NCBI RefSeq assembly: GCF_900101815.1
Contig: NZ_FNAO01000008.1
Location: forward strand, 1 to 64,000
Source: Pricia antarctica
GTDB taxonomy: Bacteria; Bacteroidota; Bacteroidia; Flavobacteriales; Flavobacteriaceae
DNA: 64,000 nucleotides
Direction: 5' to 3'
Shown here in pieces: positions 33,421 to 42,710 of the stretch. How positions within the stretch are numbered: the first letter of the stretch is position 1; each line of letters opens with the position of its first letter. Under the pieces are notes generated by a model, which was not told the origin of the DNA, did not search any database, and was given only the letters and a program-made list of their open reading frames with translations. Both the position numbers and the translations under genes were made by a program.

Positions 33421-34872
33421 ATGAAAACCAAAGTACGGCTTAGCACTCCCTATTTCTTACTCGTATGCACCTGTCTCGTAATCGGGTCCGGCTGTTCTTC
33501 AAAACAAAAAAACGAATCGGATGACACCAAGACGGTCGCCAAAATCTACATCACGACGTTGGACAAATCCCAACGCTTAAAGGAACATAAGATAGCTGCG
33601 AACAGCACGGATACGCCGGATGCAATCCTACAGGTAGATCCCACCACCACCTATCAAGAAATGGATGGTTTTGGGTATACCCTTACCGGGGGTAGCGCCT
33701 TACATTTAAGCAAAATGTCCGCACCGGCACGAGCGGCCATTTTACAGGAATTGTTTGGTACGGACTCCACTAGTATTGGGGTAAGCTATCTTCGATTAAG
33801 TGTTGGCGCCTCTGACCTCGACGAGCGGCCTTGGTCGTACGACGATTTGCCCCATGGCGATACCGATGTCGAGCTTACCCAATTTTCCATGGCGTACGAT
33901 ACGCTGTACCTGATTCCCGTGCTGCAAGAAATCCTGAATATTACCCCGAATATCAAATTAATGGGTTCCCCTTGGTCTCCCCCGGCCTGGATGAAGGACA
34001 ATAAAGACACCCGAGGCGGAAGTTTATTGCCGGAGTATCAGGCGGTTTATGCCAACTATTTGGCCAAGTACATCCAAGAAATGGCCAAGCAGGGCATTCC
34101 CATCGATGCCCTTACCATACAGAACGAACCCTTGCATCCGGGAAACAACCCGAGCCTTTTAATGCTTGCCGACCAACAGGCGGGGTTTATCAAAAATAAT
34201 TTGGGGCCTACTTTTGAAGCCTTGGGCATCCAAACCAAAATCATCATTTATGATCACAACGCGGACCGGCCCGATTATCCCATATCCATTTTAAACGATA
34301 CCCTGGCGGCCCAATACGTAGATGGCTCTGCCTTTCATCTGTATGGCGGTAAAATCGAAGCCTTGTCCGAGGTACATGAAGCACATCCTTCCAAAAACCT
34401 CTATTTTACGGAGCAGTGGGTAGGCGCACCCGGTAATTTTGCGGAAAATGTGGCTTGGCATAACGAGACCTTGATTATCGGTGCAACCAGAAACTGGAGC
34501 AAAACCATTTTGGAATGGAATCTGGCCGCCGACGAAAACCAAGAGCCGCACACAGACCGCGGGGGGTGTGACCGTTGTTTGGGAGCCCTGACTATTATGC
34601 GTGATAGTGTTGTACGGAATCCTGCCTATTACATCATAGCACAAGCTTCGAAGTTCGTGCCCCCAGGTTCGCTGCGGATTGCCTCTACTACCTTGACCGA
34701 TATACCCAATGTCGCCTTTAAGACCCCCAAAGGTGCCTTGGTCACCATTCTCCAGAATAAAAATACTGCGGATAAAACCATTGATGTGCAACTGGGTGAA
34801 ACCTCTGTTGTTATAACCTTACCCGGAAAATCGATCGGCACCTTAATCTATGAGGACGACCGTGAATTTTGA
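33421..34872 (+). CDS. glycoside hydrolase family 30 lipoprotein
   Basis: A 483-residue exported enzyme. A lipoprotein signal ends in VIGSGC. The TIM-barrel GH30 core contains QEMDGFGYTLTGGSALHL, SYLRLSVGASDLDERPWSYDD and MGSPWSPPAWMK. The acid/base glutamate is in TIQNEPLHP (about residue 235) and the nucleophile glutamate in LYFTEQWVG (about 331). Relatives are beta-glucosidases/glucosylceramidases and beta-1,6-glucanases; the GSPWSPPAWMK and QNEPLHPG context fits the glucosylceramidase-like branch. A C-terminal beta domain ends the protein (KSIGTLIYEDD). The ATG at 33421 is preferred to a TTG at 33412. Confidence 0.93.
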   Translation: MKTKVRLSTPYFLLVCTCLVIGSGCSSKQKNESDDTKTVAKIYITTLDKSQRLKEHKIAANSTDTPDAILQVDPTTTYQEMDGFGYTLTGGSALHLSKMSAPARAAILQELFGTDSTSIGVSYLRLSVGASDLDERPWSYDDLPHGDTDVELTQFSMAYDTLYLIPVLQEILNITPNIKLMGSPWSPPAWMKDNKDTRGGSLLPEYQAVYANYLAKYIQEMAKQGIPIDALTIQNEPLHPGNNPSLLMLADQQAGFIKNNLGPTFEALGIQTKIIIYDHNADRPDYPISILNDTLAAQYVDGSAFHLYGGKIEALSEVHEAHPSKNLYFTEQWVGAPGNFAENVAWHNETLIIGATRNWSKTILEWNLAADENQEPHTDRGGCDRCLGALTIMRDSVVRNPAYYIIAQASKFVPPGSLRIASTTLTDIPNVAFKTPKGALVTILQNKNTADKTIDVQLGETSVVITLPGKSIGTLIYEDDREF

Positions 34873-35128
34873 GAAAAGGCGTAAAGGGGTTTTATACCCC
34901 AAATCATTCCACTTACAAAGAATTGACATCCAAACATACAATAGGTCCTTTTAAAAAGTCAGAAATATTTTACGTTTGTAGGGTTGATGGTCGCATTGGA
35001 TCGCTAACGTTTGAAAGCAAACCTGATTTCCTTCCCCCACCAGACTTTGAAGTCATTTAGACTTTTTTATCAATAAGACAGCTTCAGCGGTTGGGCGCAT
35101 TATAAAAATAGCATAAAGGGATTAAGCA

Positions 35129-35371
35129 ATGGAATTGGTTATTATAACGGCTGTTGGTAAAAAAGACCTTCTGGAAAATATCTTAGGAAAGGATGTGCTT
35201 GCCCCCTTCAACCCTTCCCCCAGTAAAAAATCGCTTTACCTCAACGACAAGGCATACCACTATGTAGTGATAGATGACAACGCGCCTTTGGAACGTATTA
35301 TCGATACCCTTATGCAGATAGATGGCGTTGAATCCGTTTACGAAAAGCCCCTCGACCTTCCCCCAATATAA
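35129..35371 (+). CDS. stand-alone I9-like subtilase propeptide/inhibitor
   Basis: An 80-residue protein. Its second half (HYVVIDDNAPLERIIDTL, QIDGVESVYEKPLDLPP) parallels the propeptide of the S8 protease encoded next (RQFYKVEAAADENLEKLA, LDEVEGAYVKPGCMPP). The pattern, a beta-alpha-beta with GVExVYEKP before a proline pair, is that of the inhibitor I9 fold that chaperones and inhibits subtilases. No signal peptide. It ends 144 bases before the protease start and is presumably co-expressed as a trans-acting inhibitor or chaperone (inference). Confidence 0.65.
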   Translation: MELVIITAVGKKDLLENILGKDVLAPFNPSPSKKSLYLNDKAYHYVVIDDNAPLERIIDTLMQIDGVESVYEKPLDLPPI

Positions 35372-35515
35372 GGTTCTCTCTTTGTCAAGCGCAGTCCAAA
35401 AGACTGTTCTGGGAAAACCCGTTTGTATCTCCCCCTCAGTAGACCCATACGTAAGTATCATTTATTAATCGGGTTGAACGGCAGACCGCCGGTATCAGCC
35501 AATAAATTCAATCTA

Positions 35516-37270
35516 ATGGCAACAAAACAGAGTACAAAAAAGATCATTGATTCGCCATCGGGCTCTCCGCCCGAGCTCATTGTAGTCTCAAAAAGCGTAG
35601 AGGCCCCTCATGCAATGGAGGCAATGAACGCGGCAAAATCGAAGTCCAAACCTCCGGAAGACACATTGGCGGGTTTCGTGGTCGGAAAAAAACTGCAGCT
35701 TGTTCCTTTATTTGGGGATACCGATGCCGAGGTGGCCGAGATAGTTTCAAGGTCGAGTGTCTTGGGAGGTGCTAACGACCTTTCAAAAATGCGGCAGTTC
35801 TATAAAGTGGAAGCAGCCGCGGACGAAAACCTGGAAAAGTTAGCGGCCTCGTTGAACAAACTTGACGAAGTCGAAGGGGCTTATGTGAAGCCCGGCTGTA
35901 TGCCGCCAGTCTATTTTGGCGACGATGGAACGGACGATGCACCAGACAGCGATGATGTGCCGATTACCCAAAACCTCACCAACAACCAAGGTTATTTGAA
36001 TGCGTCTCCGCAAGGGGTAGATGCACGCTATGCGTGGACGTTGCCCGGCGGACGTGGTAACGGGGTGCGTATTATCGATATCGAAGGGGGCTGGAACTTT
36101 AGCCATGAAGACTTGCGCACCAATGTAGGTGGTCTTCTGGGCGGCACTAACACTACCGATGACCTCAGATGGTATAATCACGGTACCGCCGTTTTTGGTG
36201 AAATGTCGGGTGACAGTAACAGCTTCGGAGTAACGGGTATTTCACCCAGTGCCAATGTCAGGGCCTATTCTATTTTTGATGGGGGTAGCGCAGCGGCTAT
36301 ACGACAGGGGGCCGATAACCTTTCTGTAGGCGACGTGATGCTTATAGAGCTGCACAGGCCTGGCCCTAATTATCCGGGAGGCAACACGCAAATGGGCTAT
36401 ATCGCCATTGAATGGTGGCCCGACGATCTTGCGGCCTTACAATATGCTACCAATAAGGGAATTATTGTTGTAGAAGCGGCCGGAAACGGGTCCCAAAATC
36501 TAGATGCCGCCGTTTACAATACCAGACCCAGCGGATTTCCATCGAGTTGGCGAAATCCCTTCCGAAGAGGTGCCGGCCATGACAGCGGATGCGTTCTGGT
36601 GGGTGCCGGTGCACCTCCGCCGGGCACCAATGGTGGTAATTGGGGCGTAGATAGAAGCCGGCTAGGCTTTAGCAATTATGGTTCTTGCATAGATACGCAA
36701 GGCTGGGGCCAGGGGGTGACCACCTGTGGATATGGAAATATTACGGGTACGGACCCCAATAACAAAAATGAGTGGTACACCCATTTCTTTAACGGTACAA
36801 GTAGTGCCTCTCCCATTGTTACGGGTACGGTTGCCTGTTTGCAAGGCATTCAAAAAGCAGCGGGAAGAGCCTTACTTACCCCTAGTCGAATGCGCCAATT
36901 GTTTAGGACTACGGGCTCGCCGCAACAGGCCGGTGCCAATCCCGTATCCCAGCGCATCGGAAACCGACCCAATCTCAGGGCCTTGGTAGCGGCCAACGCT
37001 TCTAGACAGCCCTGGTGCGGCGTACAGTTTACGGGTAGCCTTCCACAGCAATCCACACGCAGATGGTTTACCCATAGTTGGCCCGACCATTGGCACGTTA
37101 TATGGACCGTGGTACCCACCGCGCCGGCCATTGACGGATCTGAACAAATAGAGTTCAAGGTAAAAACTACCAGACAAGCTTTCGGTCTTATCAAATATTT
37201 TATAGAGATAAAAAACCTTAAAAACTATCCGGTAAGTGTTGAAGCCCGTTTCTGCGTCATAGCTTCTTAA
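35516..37270 (+). CDS. S8 (subtilisin-like) serine protease with I9-type propeptide and C-terminal accessory domain
   Basis: A 584-residue protease. Residues 50-131 form an I9-like propeptide, followed by an acidic linker. The catalytic domain has Asp188 (RIIDIEGGW), His222 (WYNHGTAVFGEM), oxyanion Asn324 (AAGNGS) and nucleophile Ser429 (FNGTSSASPIVTG). Residues 499-584 are a separate domain (GVQFTGSLPQQSTRRWFTHSW) whose paralogue is the next gene. There is no signal peptide on the chosen ATG (35516), nor on the upstream extension to 35423, so it may stay inside the cell or leave by another route. It sits between genes duplicating its N- and C-terminal modules. Confidence 0.9.
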   Translation: MATKQSTKKIIDSPSGSPPELIVVSKSVEAPHAMEAMNAAKSKSKPPEDTLAGFVVGKKLQLVPLFGDTDAEVAEIVSRSSVLGGANDLSKMRQFYKVEAAADENLEKLAASLNKLDEVEGAYVKPGCMPPVYFGDDGTDDAPDSDDVPITQNLTNNQGYLNASPQGVDARYAWTLPGGRGNGVRIIDIEGGWNFSHEDLRTNVGGLLGGTNTTDDLRWYNHGTAVFGEMSGDSNSFGVTGISPSANVRAYSIFDGGSAAAIRQGADNLSVGDVMLIELHRPGPNYPGGNTQMGYIAIEWWPDDLAALQYATNKGIIVVEAAGNGSQNLDAAVYNTRPSGFPSSWRNPFRRGAGHDSGCVLVGAGAPPPGTNGGNWGVDRSRLGFSNYGSCIDTQGWGQGVTTCGYGNITGTDPNNKNEWYTHFFNGTSSASPIVTGTVACLQGIQKAAGRALLTPSRMRQLFRTTGSPQQAGANPVSQRIGNRPNLRALVAANASRQPWCGVQFTGSLPQQSTRRWFTHSWPDHWHVIWTVVPTAPAIDGSEQIEFKVKTTRQAFGLIKYFIEIKNLKNYPVSVEARFCVIAS

Positions 37271-37294
37271 GTAACTAAAAATGGTACTAATCCG

Positions 37295-37319
37295 GAAAGG
37301 TCTAAAAAGATGACCTTTC
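37295..37319 (+). repeat. hairpin between the S8 gene and its C-domain paralogue
   Basis: GAAAGGTC (37295-37302) and GACCTTTC (37312-37319) make a perfect 8-bp stem with a nine-base loop, followed by an AT-rich but not T-only tail. It could be a weak terminator or an RNA processing site that sets the ratio of protease to small proteins. Confidence 0.45.
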
Positions 37320-37336
37320 TATAAAATCTTAATATT

Positions 37337-37597
37337 ATGAGAGTAGGTGTTCAATTTACTGGCAGTATTCCTGCAAATAGCACACGTAAATGGTTTACAC
37401 ACAGTTGGCCTGAAGCTTGGCATGTGGTATGGAACTGTGTGCCGAAAAGTCCCGTTCATGACGGACCCGCCCAACTAGAGTGGAAGATAATGGTCTGTAG
37501 ACAGACCAGTACGAAAATCAAGTATTTCATTGAGGCCAAAAACCTTACGGGGCAGACCCTGCAGTTTGACGCACGATATGCCATTATGAACCGGTAG
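37337..37597 (+). CDS. stand-alone copy of the S8 protease C-terminal domain
   Basis: An 86-residue protein aligned without gaps to residues 500-584 of the upstream protease; roughly half the positions are identical (GVQFTGSIPANSTRKWFTHSWP, IKYFIEAKNL). The conserved WFTHSWP and WHVxW segments and the beta-rich pattern suggest a compact beta-sandwich. No signal peptide. It could bind the same partner as the protease domain, assemble with it, or compete with it. I know no named family for this domain. Confidence 0.75.
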   Translation: MRVGVQFTGSIPANSTRKWFTHSWPEAWHVVWNCVPKSPVHDGPAQLEWKIMVCRQTSTKIKYFIEAKNLTGQTLQFDARYAIMNR

Positions 37598-37628
37598 ATT
37601 ATAGGATGAATTACTAAAAAATTTAATT

Positions 37629-37943
37629 ATGGATATACATATTAATTTTAATGAGAAATCCGCTGACATGGATTTAAAAACGGATGGTACTGCAGGGGAC
37701 GTTAGTTTTGCCCCTGATGGAGGATCCCCTCCTACAGATGTGGAACAATCGGCAAACCAGAATCTCGACCAAGCCGATAACTCAGTCTCTTCAGAAGCCG
37801 AAAACCTCGATATCGGGGGACCTGCCGAATGGCTAATTCAGGCCATGGCCAGCACTACGGCGGAAGATGAAGGCCTATCGAATAAACCTATCAACGATGA
37901 TACCAATGATATCGATGATGGGGGCAGTGGGCCCTTGGAGTAA
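37629..37943 (+). CDS. small acidic protein ending in GGSGP motif, unknown
   Basis: A 104-residue, highly acidic, Asp/Asn/Ser/Gly-rich and probably disordered protein. Recurrent turns are visible: PDGGSPPTDVE, NLDIGGPAEWLIQAMAS and DIDDGGSGPLE at the very end. No signal peptide and no cysteine. It is the last gene of the S8 unit before a terminator. It may be a substrate, propeptide-like carrier or regulator of the neighbouring protease; this is inferred only from position and composition. Confidence 0.6.
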   Translation: MDIHINFNEKSADMDLKTDGTAGDVSFAPDGGSPPTDVEQSANQNLDQADNSVSSEAENLDIGGPAEWLIQAMASTTAEDEGLSNKPINDDTNDIDDGGSGPLE

Positions 37944-37958
37944 GTGACCGTACTATTG

Positions 37959-37996
37959 ACCCGCAGGACAAATGGCTTGCGGGTTTTCACTTTTTT
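37959..37996 (+). terminator. Rho-independent terminator of the S8 protease unit
   Basis: ACCCGCA (37959-37965) pairs with TGCGGGT (37978-37984) over a 12-base loop and is followed by TTTTCACTTTTTT. It separates the small-protein/protease genes from the large sensor gene. Confidence 0.65.
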
Positions 37997-38057
37997 CACA
38001 TCAAGACGATTCCCCCGACCGTAAAGAAATAAGCGTCTAAACTATTTTCTCGAACCT

Positions 38058-41000
38058 ATGCCTACCGCTTCTTCAATAACCAGCAATATCCGAAAGCCCT
38101 TTACCGCTAACAAAAGGCTTCTAGGCCTACTTACGGTCGCCCTGATCGTTATCGGCCTTTTCTTCGCCATTTACTACTCCCATATAAAAAACAACGAACA
38201 CCACTTCCGGGAATCAAAGCTTCAAAGTCTAGATTCGGATTTCGCTATTATTTCAAGGCAATTGGACAATGATATTCAAACTTACAATTCGCAAAATAAT
38301 ATACAGCCCAAAGATGCCAAAGATCAAGACTTACGGAATCAGGTCTATTCGATAAAACAACGCATTGATTCTATCTGGAAAAAGCCGGGAAAATCCCTAA
38401 AATTAGATCAAGCGTTCGACGAGTACATGGTAACTATCAAAGACCCTTCTAGAGCCATATATTCTTCGAAAACAAAAGATTCCACGAAATCAATAGACGA
38501 TATCTATAAAAGTTCGCTCAAAGGTGCGATCAAACCGCCCGACACATTATTTAATTCCAACATGCTGAACATGGGGATTTCAATGGCTATACCGGAGGAA
38601 GGAACCAATTATCAACTCTTTGGACGAGAATACAATTACGAGACGGCCTTAAATTCACATGTCAAGCTAAAAATTGAGATCATTGGGCTGATTAAAGCCG
38701 ATCACTATAATGAAAGTATCCGAAAGATCGATCCTTGGATCATTGCCTTGCTCACCACTTTTTTACTGCTCTCACTCTTCGGCCTGCCTTATTTCAAAAT
38801 GCTTTTTATCGCGGAAGACGAACGTCTCTCGAGTAAAGATGTCATCTTGTCGGGCATATCGGTGGTCGTGGGCGCGCCGATTATCATGATTGTATTTCTC
38901 TCTTTAGTGAGCCATTCTTACGATTATTATCATAAAATCCCGAAACAGCTGAGTGGATTGAGCGCCGAAATTGGAAAGCGTTTCGAGATAGAAAATAGCG
39001 AAAATGTGACCCGACTCTATGAAACACCTTTAAACACAGAAGATTCAACACCTGTTCCCGATGCTACGCCCTATTTCAGGATTTCGGATACGAACGCCCC
39101 ACTACTAGAAAATTTTAAGTTTGTTTCTAAAATCGATTCGGCAGGTAAAGTCTATTATCATATTGCGTTGATAAATAAGGACGATATTAGAAATACCAAG
39201 AACTTGAGTACCAGGCCCTATTTTAAGGATTTTGACGCATCGGCAAACCTTTGGCACTTCGAAAAGGGCATCGATTATGTTATGCGACCCGTAGTTTCCA
39301 TTGAGGACCAAACGGAAGAAGCCGTATATATTCTAAAAAACGTATCCGACAAACTTCCGGGCTATAGGGTCGGCGCTTCCCAATTAAAATCGATACACGA
39401 CCCCATTTTACCCTTTGGATATCAGTTTGTCATTGTCGATCAAACCGGCGAGGTATGGTTTCATTCAGAAGAAGGAAGGGCAACGCTGGAAAACTTCTTC
39501 GAGGTATGCAGACAGGTCAGTGATGTAAAGGCAGCGGTACTCGGAAGAATCAATGCCCACGGCCTGGTCAATTATCGTGACCAAGGCAAAATTTTCAATG
39601 TTATGCCCATCAAGGGAACTAATCTAAATGTCGTAGCCCTATACGATATAGGCCTTCTCCGCACCCGTATTTCGGAAATACTGACCCTCGCCTGTATTGC
39701 CGTTATACTGGCCATTTTGCTCATGCTCGTGATTACGGTCCTTTCCTTGATTATAAGAAATCCCAAGCTTGGTCTGTACAAATACGATACATTTCTATTC
39801 GAATTCCTGACCCCAAAAAAGAAGGATAGGGATATCTATATTCTCTTGTCAGTTCTCTTTATAGGTGCATTATTGATAGCAATAGGTAGTACCCTCCTTC
39901 CCGAAATTGAACCGAAAAAAGTATATATTATCTGCCTTCTTTTGCCCATGTGGGCCTATTTGATCGTATACTATACCCTGCATCCGCATAGAAATGAGCC
40001 GGAAATAAAATTTAGGATACGCGATTTTCTGTTGCTATCGGTCATCGTTTTTTTAAACATCATCATGATTGAGCTAAACCCAGAAAATTACGGCTTCGCA
40101 ATTGTTGCCGTTCTATTGCAATTGGGGTGTATGTTCGTTATTATCCGCGGACAATTTTTTTCTTTGCCCGAAGGGATTAAGAAAATCTGTAGATACAATA
40201 CACTGAACATCCATATTGCCTATCGCTATTGGTATTCCATATTCCTGTTCAGTTGGTTGCTGTTGGTCGCCGTCTTTCCCGCATTTTTGATTTTCGAAAA
40301 AGTCGAAAATCTGATCCATACCATTTGGATCAAAACCGATCAGATTTCCATGGCACAAAAGTATATGGCCAAAGAGAAAGCACTTGAGAAAAATCTACCC
40401 GCATTTCAAGATTTGAGGGCCGAGTATGACAAACTATATCAAAATCACTTGAAACAGGGCCTGTATCCCGTATATGCCGAATCCGTTACAATAAGGTCCG
40501 GGGAAGGCCCTTTTTTAAACGTCAAGGGCGACAATGGCATTTTCCAAGAATTTCTTTGGAATACACGGCCTATTTATGATGAGCGGGTGAGCCAGTTTCA
40601 GGCGCTGGTGTACCGACATGCCCAAGATAATTCTTGGATCAGTGATACCGCATCGGATACGCTAGCCTTAACATATTTGGATAAGAAAGGAGTGGTAAAT
40701 GTAATGCGGGACAGGGTTCAAGAAACCATAGCAGAGACCTTGGGCTTTCGAACTTTAAAGAGTACTGGTATTGTGCTCATATTGGCCATTCTATTTTCCT
40801 TGATCCTATTTTTTATCGATCGCTTCTTTGCTTTCCGTTTTCGGCATTTGAAGCCCAATGATTTTGATACGAACCAAAAGGAAAACTACGTCGAAAAATT
40901 TGGACGGATGCTGCTCGACGAAAATTCCAACTCCGGCCTGCTATTGATCGGCTTGCCCTTTTCCGGAAAACGGACTTTCGCACTTAAAATACTGGGATCC

Positions 41001-42050
41001 GTAGGATATACCAAAGTTGTAACGCTCTCCATGCTTAGACTGGACCATATTGATCTCAATGCCGATATTTCGGATATTCTAGGTCTTCTGGCTGGGTTTA
41101 GCATAAAAAATCAAGACCCATTCGATTTTGAGGTTTACGAAGTGTTCATCATCGAACATCTGGAACACACTATTAAATCTTTCAATGCCAATCATATAAA
41201 ACTTAAGGTCATTTCTTTTTTGATCTCTAAGAGAAAACGAGTGGTATTGATATCCGAGGTATATCCGAGCCAGATTTTTGCATTTTATGAAAATCCGCCG
41301 GAAGAATCGGGTTTGCCATGGGGCAGCTTTGAAGACGACTTTAACTCTTGGCGGAATATTCTGAGTGCTTTCCCTCAAGTGCTTATCGGCATTACAGAAA
41401 ATAAAGAAAAGGTATATCGGGTATTGGGGCTTAGACCACAAAAAAATCCCACTAGATATGAAGAGACCATAACCCCTTTAATTGAAGAATTGGGCCACAG
41501 CAAATTTTTACCCACATTGGCCCCGATTATAGTGTCAAAAACCCTGTACGAAACAGAAAATTCCAATCCCAAATATCATCAGCGGTTAGATAGGCAACGT
41601 ATGGTGATGCATACCCAAAACATGGGTCACGGCTATTATAACGACATCTGGAACGCGCTGCCCACACGGGAACGCTATTTGCTGTATGATCTGGCCAAGG
41701 ACGGCTTTCTAAATATCAAAAACAGGAATTCCCTCTTTTCGCTAATGAAAAAAGGGCTAGTGGTGTGGAGAGATCGCCCTGCCATTTTTAACTATAGCTT
41801 TAAAAACTTTATCATCACCTCCGTTTCGATGAACGAGGCCCTTCGACTCGAAAACAAGAACCGTGGCAAAGGTACCTGGGGCAACGCGCGAATCGTTCTC
41901 TACCTTATCATTATTACCACCATCGTTTTTATTGCTTTGGGAAAACCGGAGCTGATAAAGGATTTTGAGGCACTTATCGGCACCTTGGGCGGTTTGGGCG
42001 TCGTTATTCCCTTGGTCAGTAAATTTTTAGCTTCGGGGGGGCAGAAGTAA
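38058..42050 (+). CDS. giant membrane sensor with Cache-like domain and degenerate P-loop ATPase domain
   Basis: A 1330-residue protein. One N-terminal span (about 19-42) and a small outer domain are followed by two spans (about 226-290). A second outer domain (about 296-535) resembles dCache sensors (LSTRPYFKDF, GYQFVIVDQTGEVWFHSEEGRA). Then come a block of about six spans, a further outer segment and a span near 915. A cytoplasmic NTPase-like domain has the P-loop-like GLPFSGKRT near residue 965 and VYEVFIIEHLEH as a Walker B-like strand. A last span is near 1280. In the P-loop, Arg follows Lys instead of Ser/Thr, so ATP hydrolysis may be lost. It looks like a receptor; the ligand is unknown. 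Confidence 0.6.
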   Translation: MPTASSITSNIRKPFTANKRLLGLLTVALIVIGLFFAIYYSHIKNNEHHFRESKLQSLDSDFAIISRQLDNDIQTYNSQNNIQPKDAKDQDLRNQVYSIKQRIDSIWKKPGKSLKLDQAFDEYMVTIKDPSRAIYSSKTKDSTKSIDDIYKSSLKGAIKPPDTLFNSNMLNMGISMAIPEEGTNYQLFGREYNYETALNSHVKLKIEIIGLIKADHYNESIRKIDPWIIALLTTFLLLSLFGLPYFKMLFIAEDERLSSKDVILSGISVVVGAPIIMIVFLSLVSHSYDYYHKIPKQLSGLSAEIGKRFEIENSENVTRLYETPLNTEDSTPVPDATPYFRISDTNAPLLENFKFVSKIDSAGKVYYHIALINKDDIRNTKNLSTRPYFKDFDASANLWHFEKGIDYVMRPVVSIEDQTEEAVYILKNVSDKLPGYRVGASQLKSIHDPILPFGYQFVIVDQTGEVWFHSEEGRATLENFFEVCRQVSDVKAAVLGRINAHGLVNYRDQGKIFNVMPIKGTNLNVVALYDIGLLRTRISEILTLACIAVILAILLMLVITVLSLIIRNPKLGLYKYDTFLFEFLTPKKKDRDIYILLSVLFIGALLIAIGSTLLPEIEPKKVYIICLLLPMWAYLIVYYTLHPHRNEPEIKFRIRDFLLLSVIVFLNIIMIELNPENYGFAIVAVLLQLGCMFVIIRGQFFSLPEGIKKICRYNTLNIHIAYRYWYSIFLFSWLLLVAVFPAFLIFEKVENLIHTIWIKTDQISMAQKYMAKEKALEKNLPAFQDLRAEYDKLYQNHLKQGLYPVYAESVTIRSGEGPFLNVKGDNGIFQEFLWNTRPIYDERVSQFQALVYRHAQDNSWISDTASDTLALTYLDKKGVVNVMRDRVQETIAETLGFRTLKSTGIVLILAILFSLILFFIDRFFAFRFRHLKPNDFDTNQKENYVEKFGRMLLDENSNSGLLLIGLPFSGKRTFALKILGSVGYTKVVTLSMLRLDHIDLNADISDILGLLAGFSIKNQDPFDFEVYEVFIIEHLEHTIKSFNANHIKLKVISFLISKRKRVVLISEVYPSQIFAFYENPPEESGLPWGSFEDDFNSWRNILSAFPQVLIGITENKEKVYRVLGLRPQKNPTRYEETITPLIEELGHSKFLPTLAPIIVSKTLYETENSNPKYHQRLDRQRMVMHTQNMGHGYYNDIWNALPTRERYLLYDLAKDGFLNIKNRNSLFSLMKKGLVVWRDRPAIFNYSFKNFIITSVSMNEALRLENKNRGKGTWGNARIVLYLIIITTIVFIALGKPELIKDFEALIGTLGGLGVVIPLVSKFLASGGQK

Positions 42051-42073
42051 TGGCCCTGACTTCCTTTTTTTTT

Positions 42074-42094
42074 AGTGATTATTTTGAAATCACT
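42074..42094. repeat. inverted repeat in the convergent gap
   Basis: AGTGATT and AATCACT with a seven-base loop, preceded by a nine-base T-run. It lies between the convergent sensor and small membrane-protein genes. The T-run is on the wrong side for a standard terminator on either strand. Confidence 0.35.
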
Positions 42095-42201
42095 GTTAGC
42101 CGGTAAACGAGCCAACATTTAGTCTTGGCTCAGGTTTCTGGAAGCGCAGCGGTCTTGGTTCGCTGTCGGACACTAATGATTTCAAAACAATCTTAATAAG
42201 G

Positions 42202-42699
42202 CTATAAATCTTCCAGTTCGGGGTACATATTTCTTGCGGCTTTGGCAATACTGGCAATAGCCGGTTTCGGTGCCATTCCCTCCAAAACCATGTTTTCCGG
42301 TGTCATGGCCGCCATAGTTTTTTCTTCCTGTATGGCCATTGCCCCGAGCATAAGGCCCTTCTTTTTTTCATCAAACATTTGCTTTTTGGCCACCTCTTTT
42401 TCTTTGTCCGCCTGTTTCTTTTCCTCTTCCGCATTCTTGGCCCGCTTTCTGTTGACCTCCCTGCCGAACAAAAATCCCGCGGCGGCGAAAACTATGGCTT
42501 CGACACCGGAAAACAAATATATGAGCCTACTCCATTCGGGTTCCTCGGCACCTGCCCTTCCCGTCAGGAAATGAATAAAAAAGCCGTACGCAATCAGCAC
42601 TCCTATGGCTATCACATACGTAATTAGGCCGAAACCATCCTTAGTATTCTTCTCCGGATTTTCGGTAGTTTCAGTGTTGACAATAGATTTTTCTTTCAT
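42202..42699 (-). CDS. two-span membrane protein with charged coiled-coil region
   Basis: A 165-residue protein. Two membrane helices (LITYVIAIGVLIAYGFFIHFL and RLIYLFSGVEAIVFAAAGFLFG) are followed by a strongly charged coiled-coil segment (REVNRKRAKNAEEEKKQADKEKEVAKKQMFDEKKKG). The Met/Ala-rich tail ends in KAARNMYPELEDL. No named family. It starts 11 bases after the M19-like gene and is the last gene of a leftward three-gene operon. It could anchor or scaffold the two upstream enzymes at the membrane (inference). Confidence 0.6.
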   Translation of the reverse strand: MKEKSIVNTETTENPEKNTKDGFGLITYVIAIGVLIAYGFFIHFLTGRAGAEEPEWSRLIYLFSGVEAIVFAAAGFLFGREVNRKRAKNAEEEKKQADKEKEVAKKQMFDEKKKGLMLGAMAIQEEKTMAAMTPENMVLEGMAPKPAIASIAKAARNMYPELEDL

Positions 42700-42710
42700 A
42701 ATACACAGTC

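Noticed and set aside
34869-35060. 63-codon frame after the GH30 gene
   Set aside because: TTG start overlapping the GH30 stop, no ribosome site and no family. Its Pro-rich end (DFLPPPDFEV) faintly recalls the propeptide-like protein downstream, but not enough to call a gene.
38058-42050. Calling the large sensor a NACHT/STAND NTPase
   Set aside because: The P-loop is degenerate and no sensor-2, winged-helix or repeat region typical of STAND proteins can be seen, so only a P-loop-like domain is claimed.
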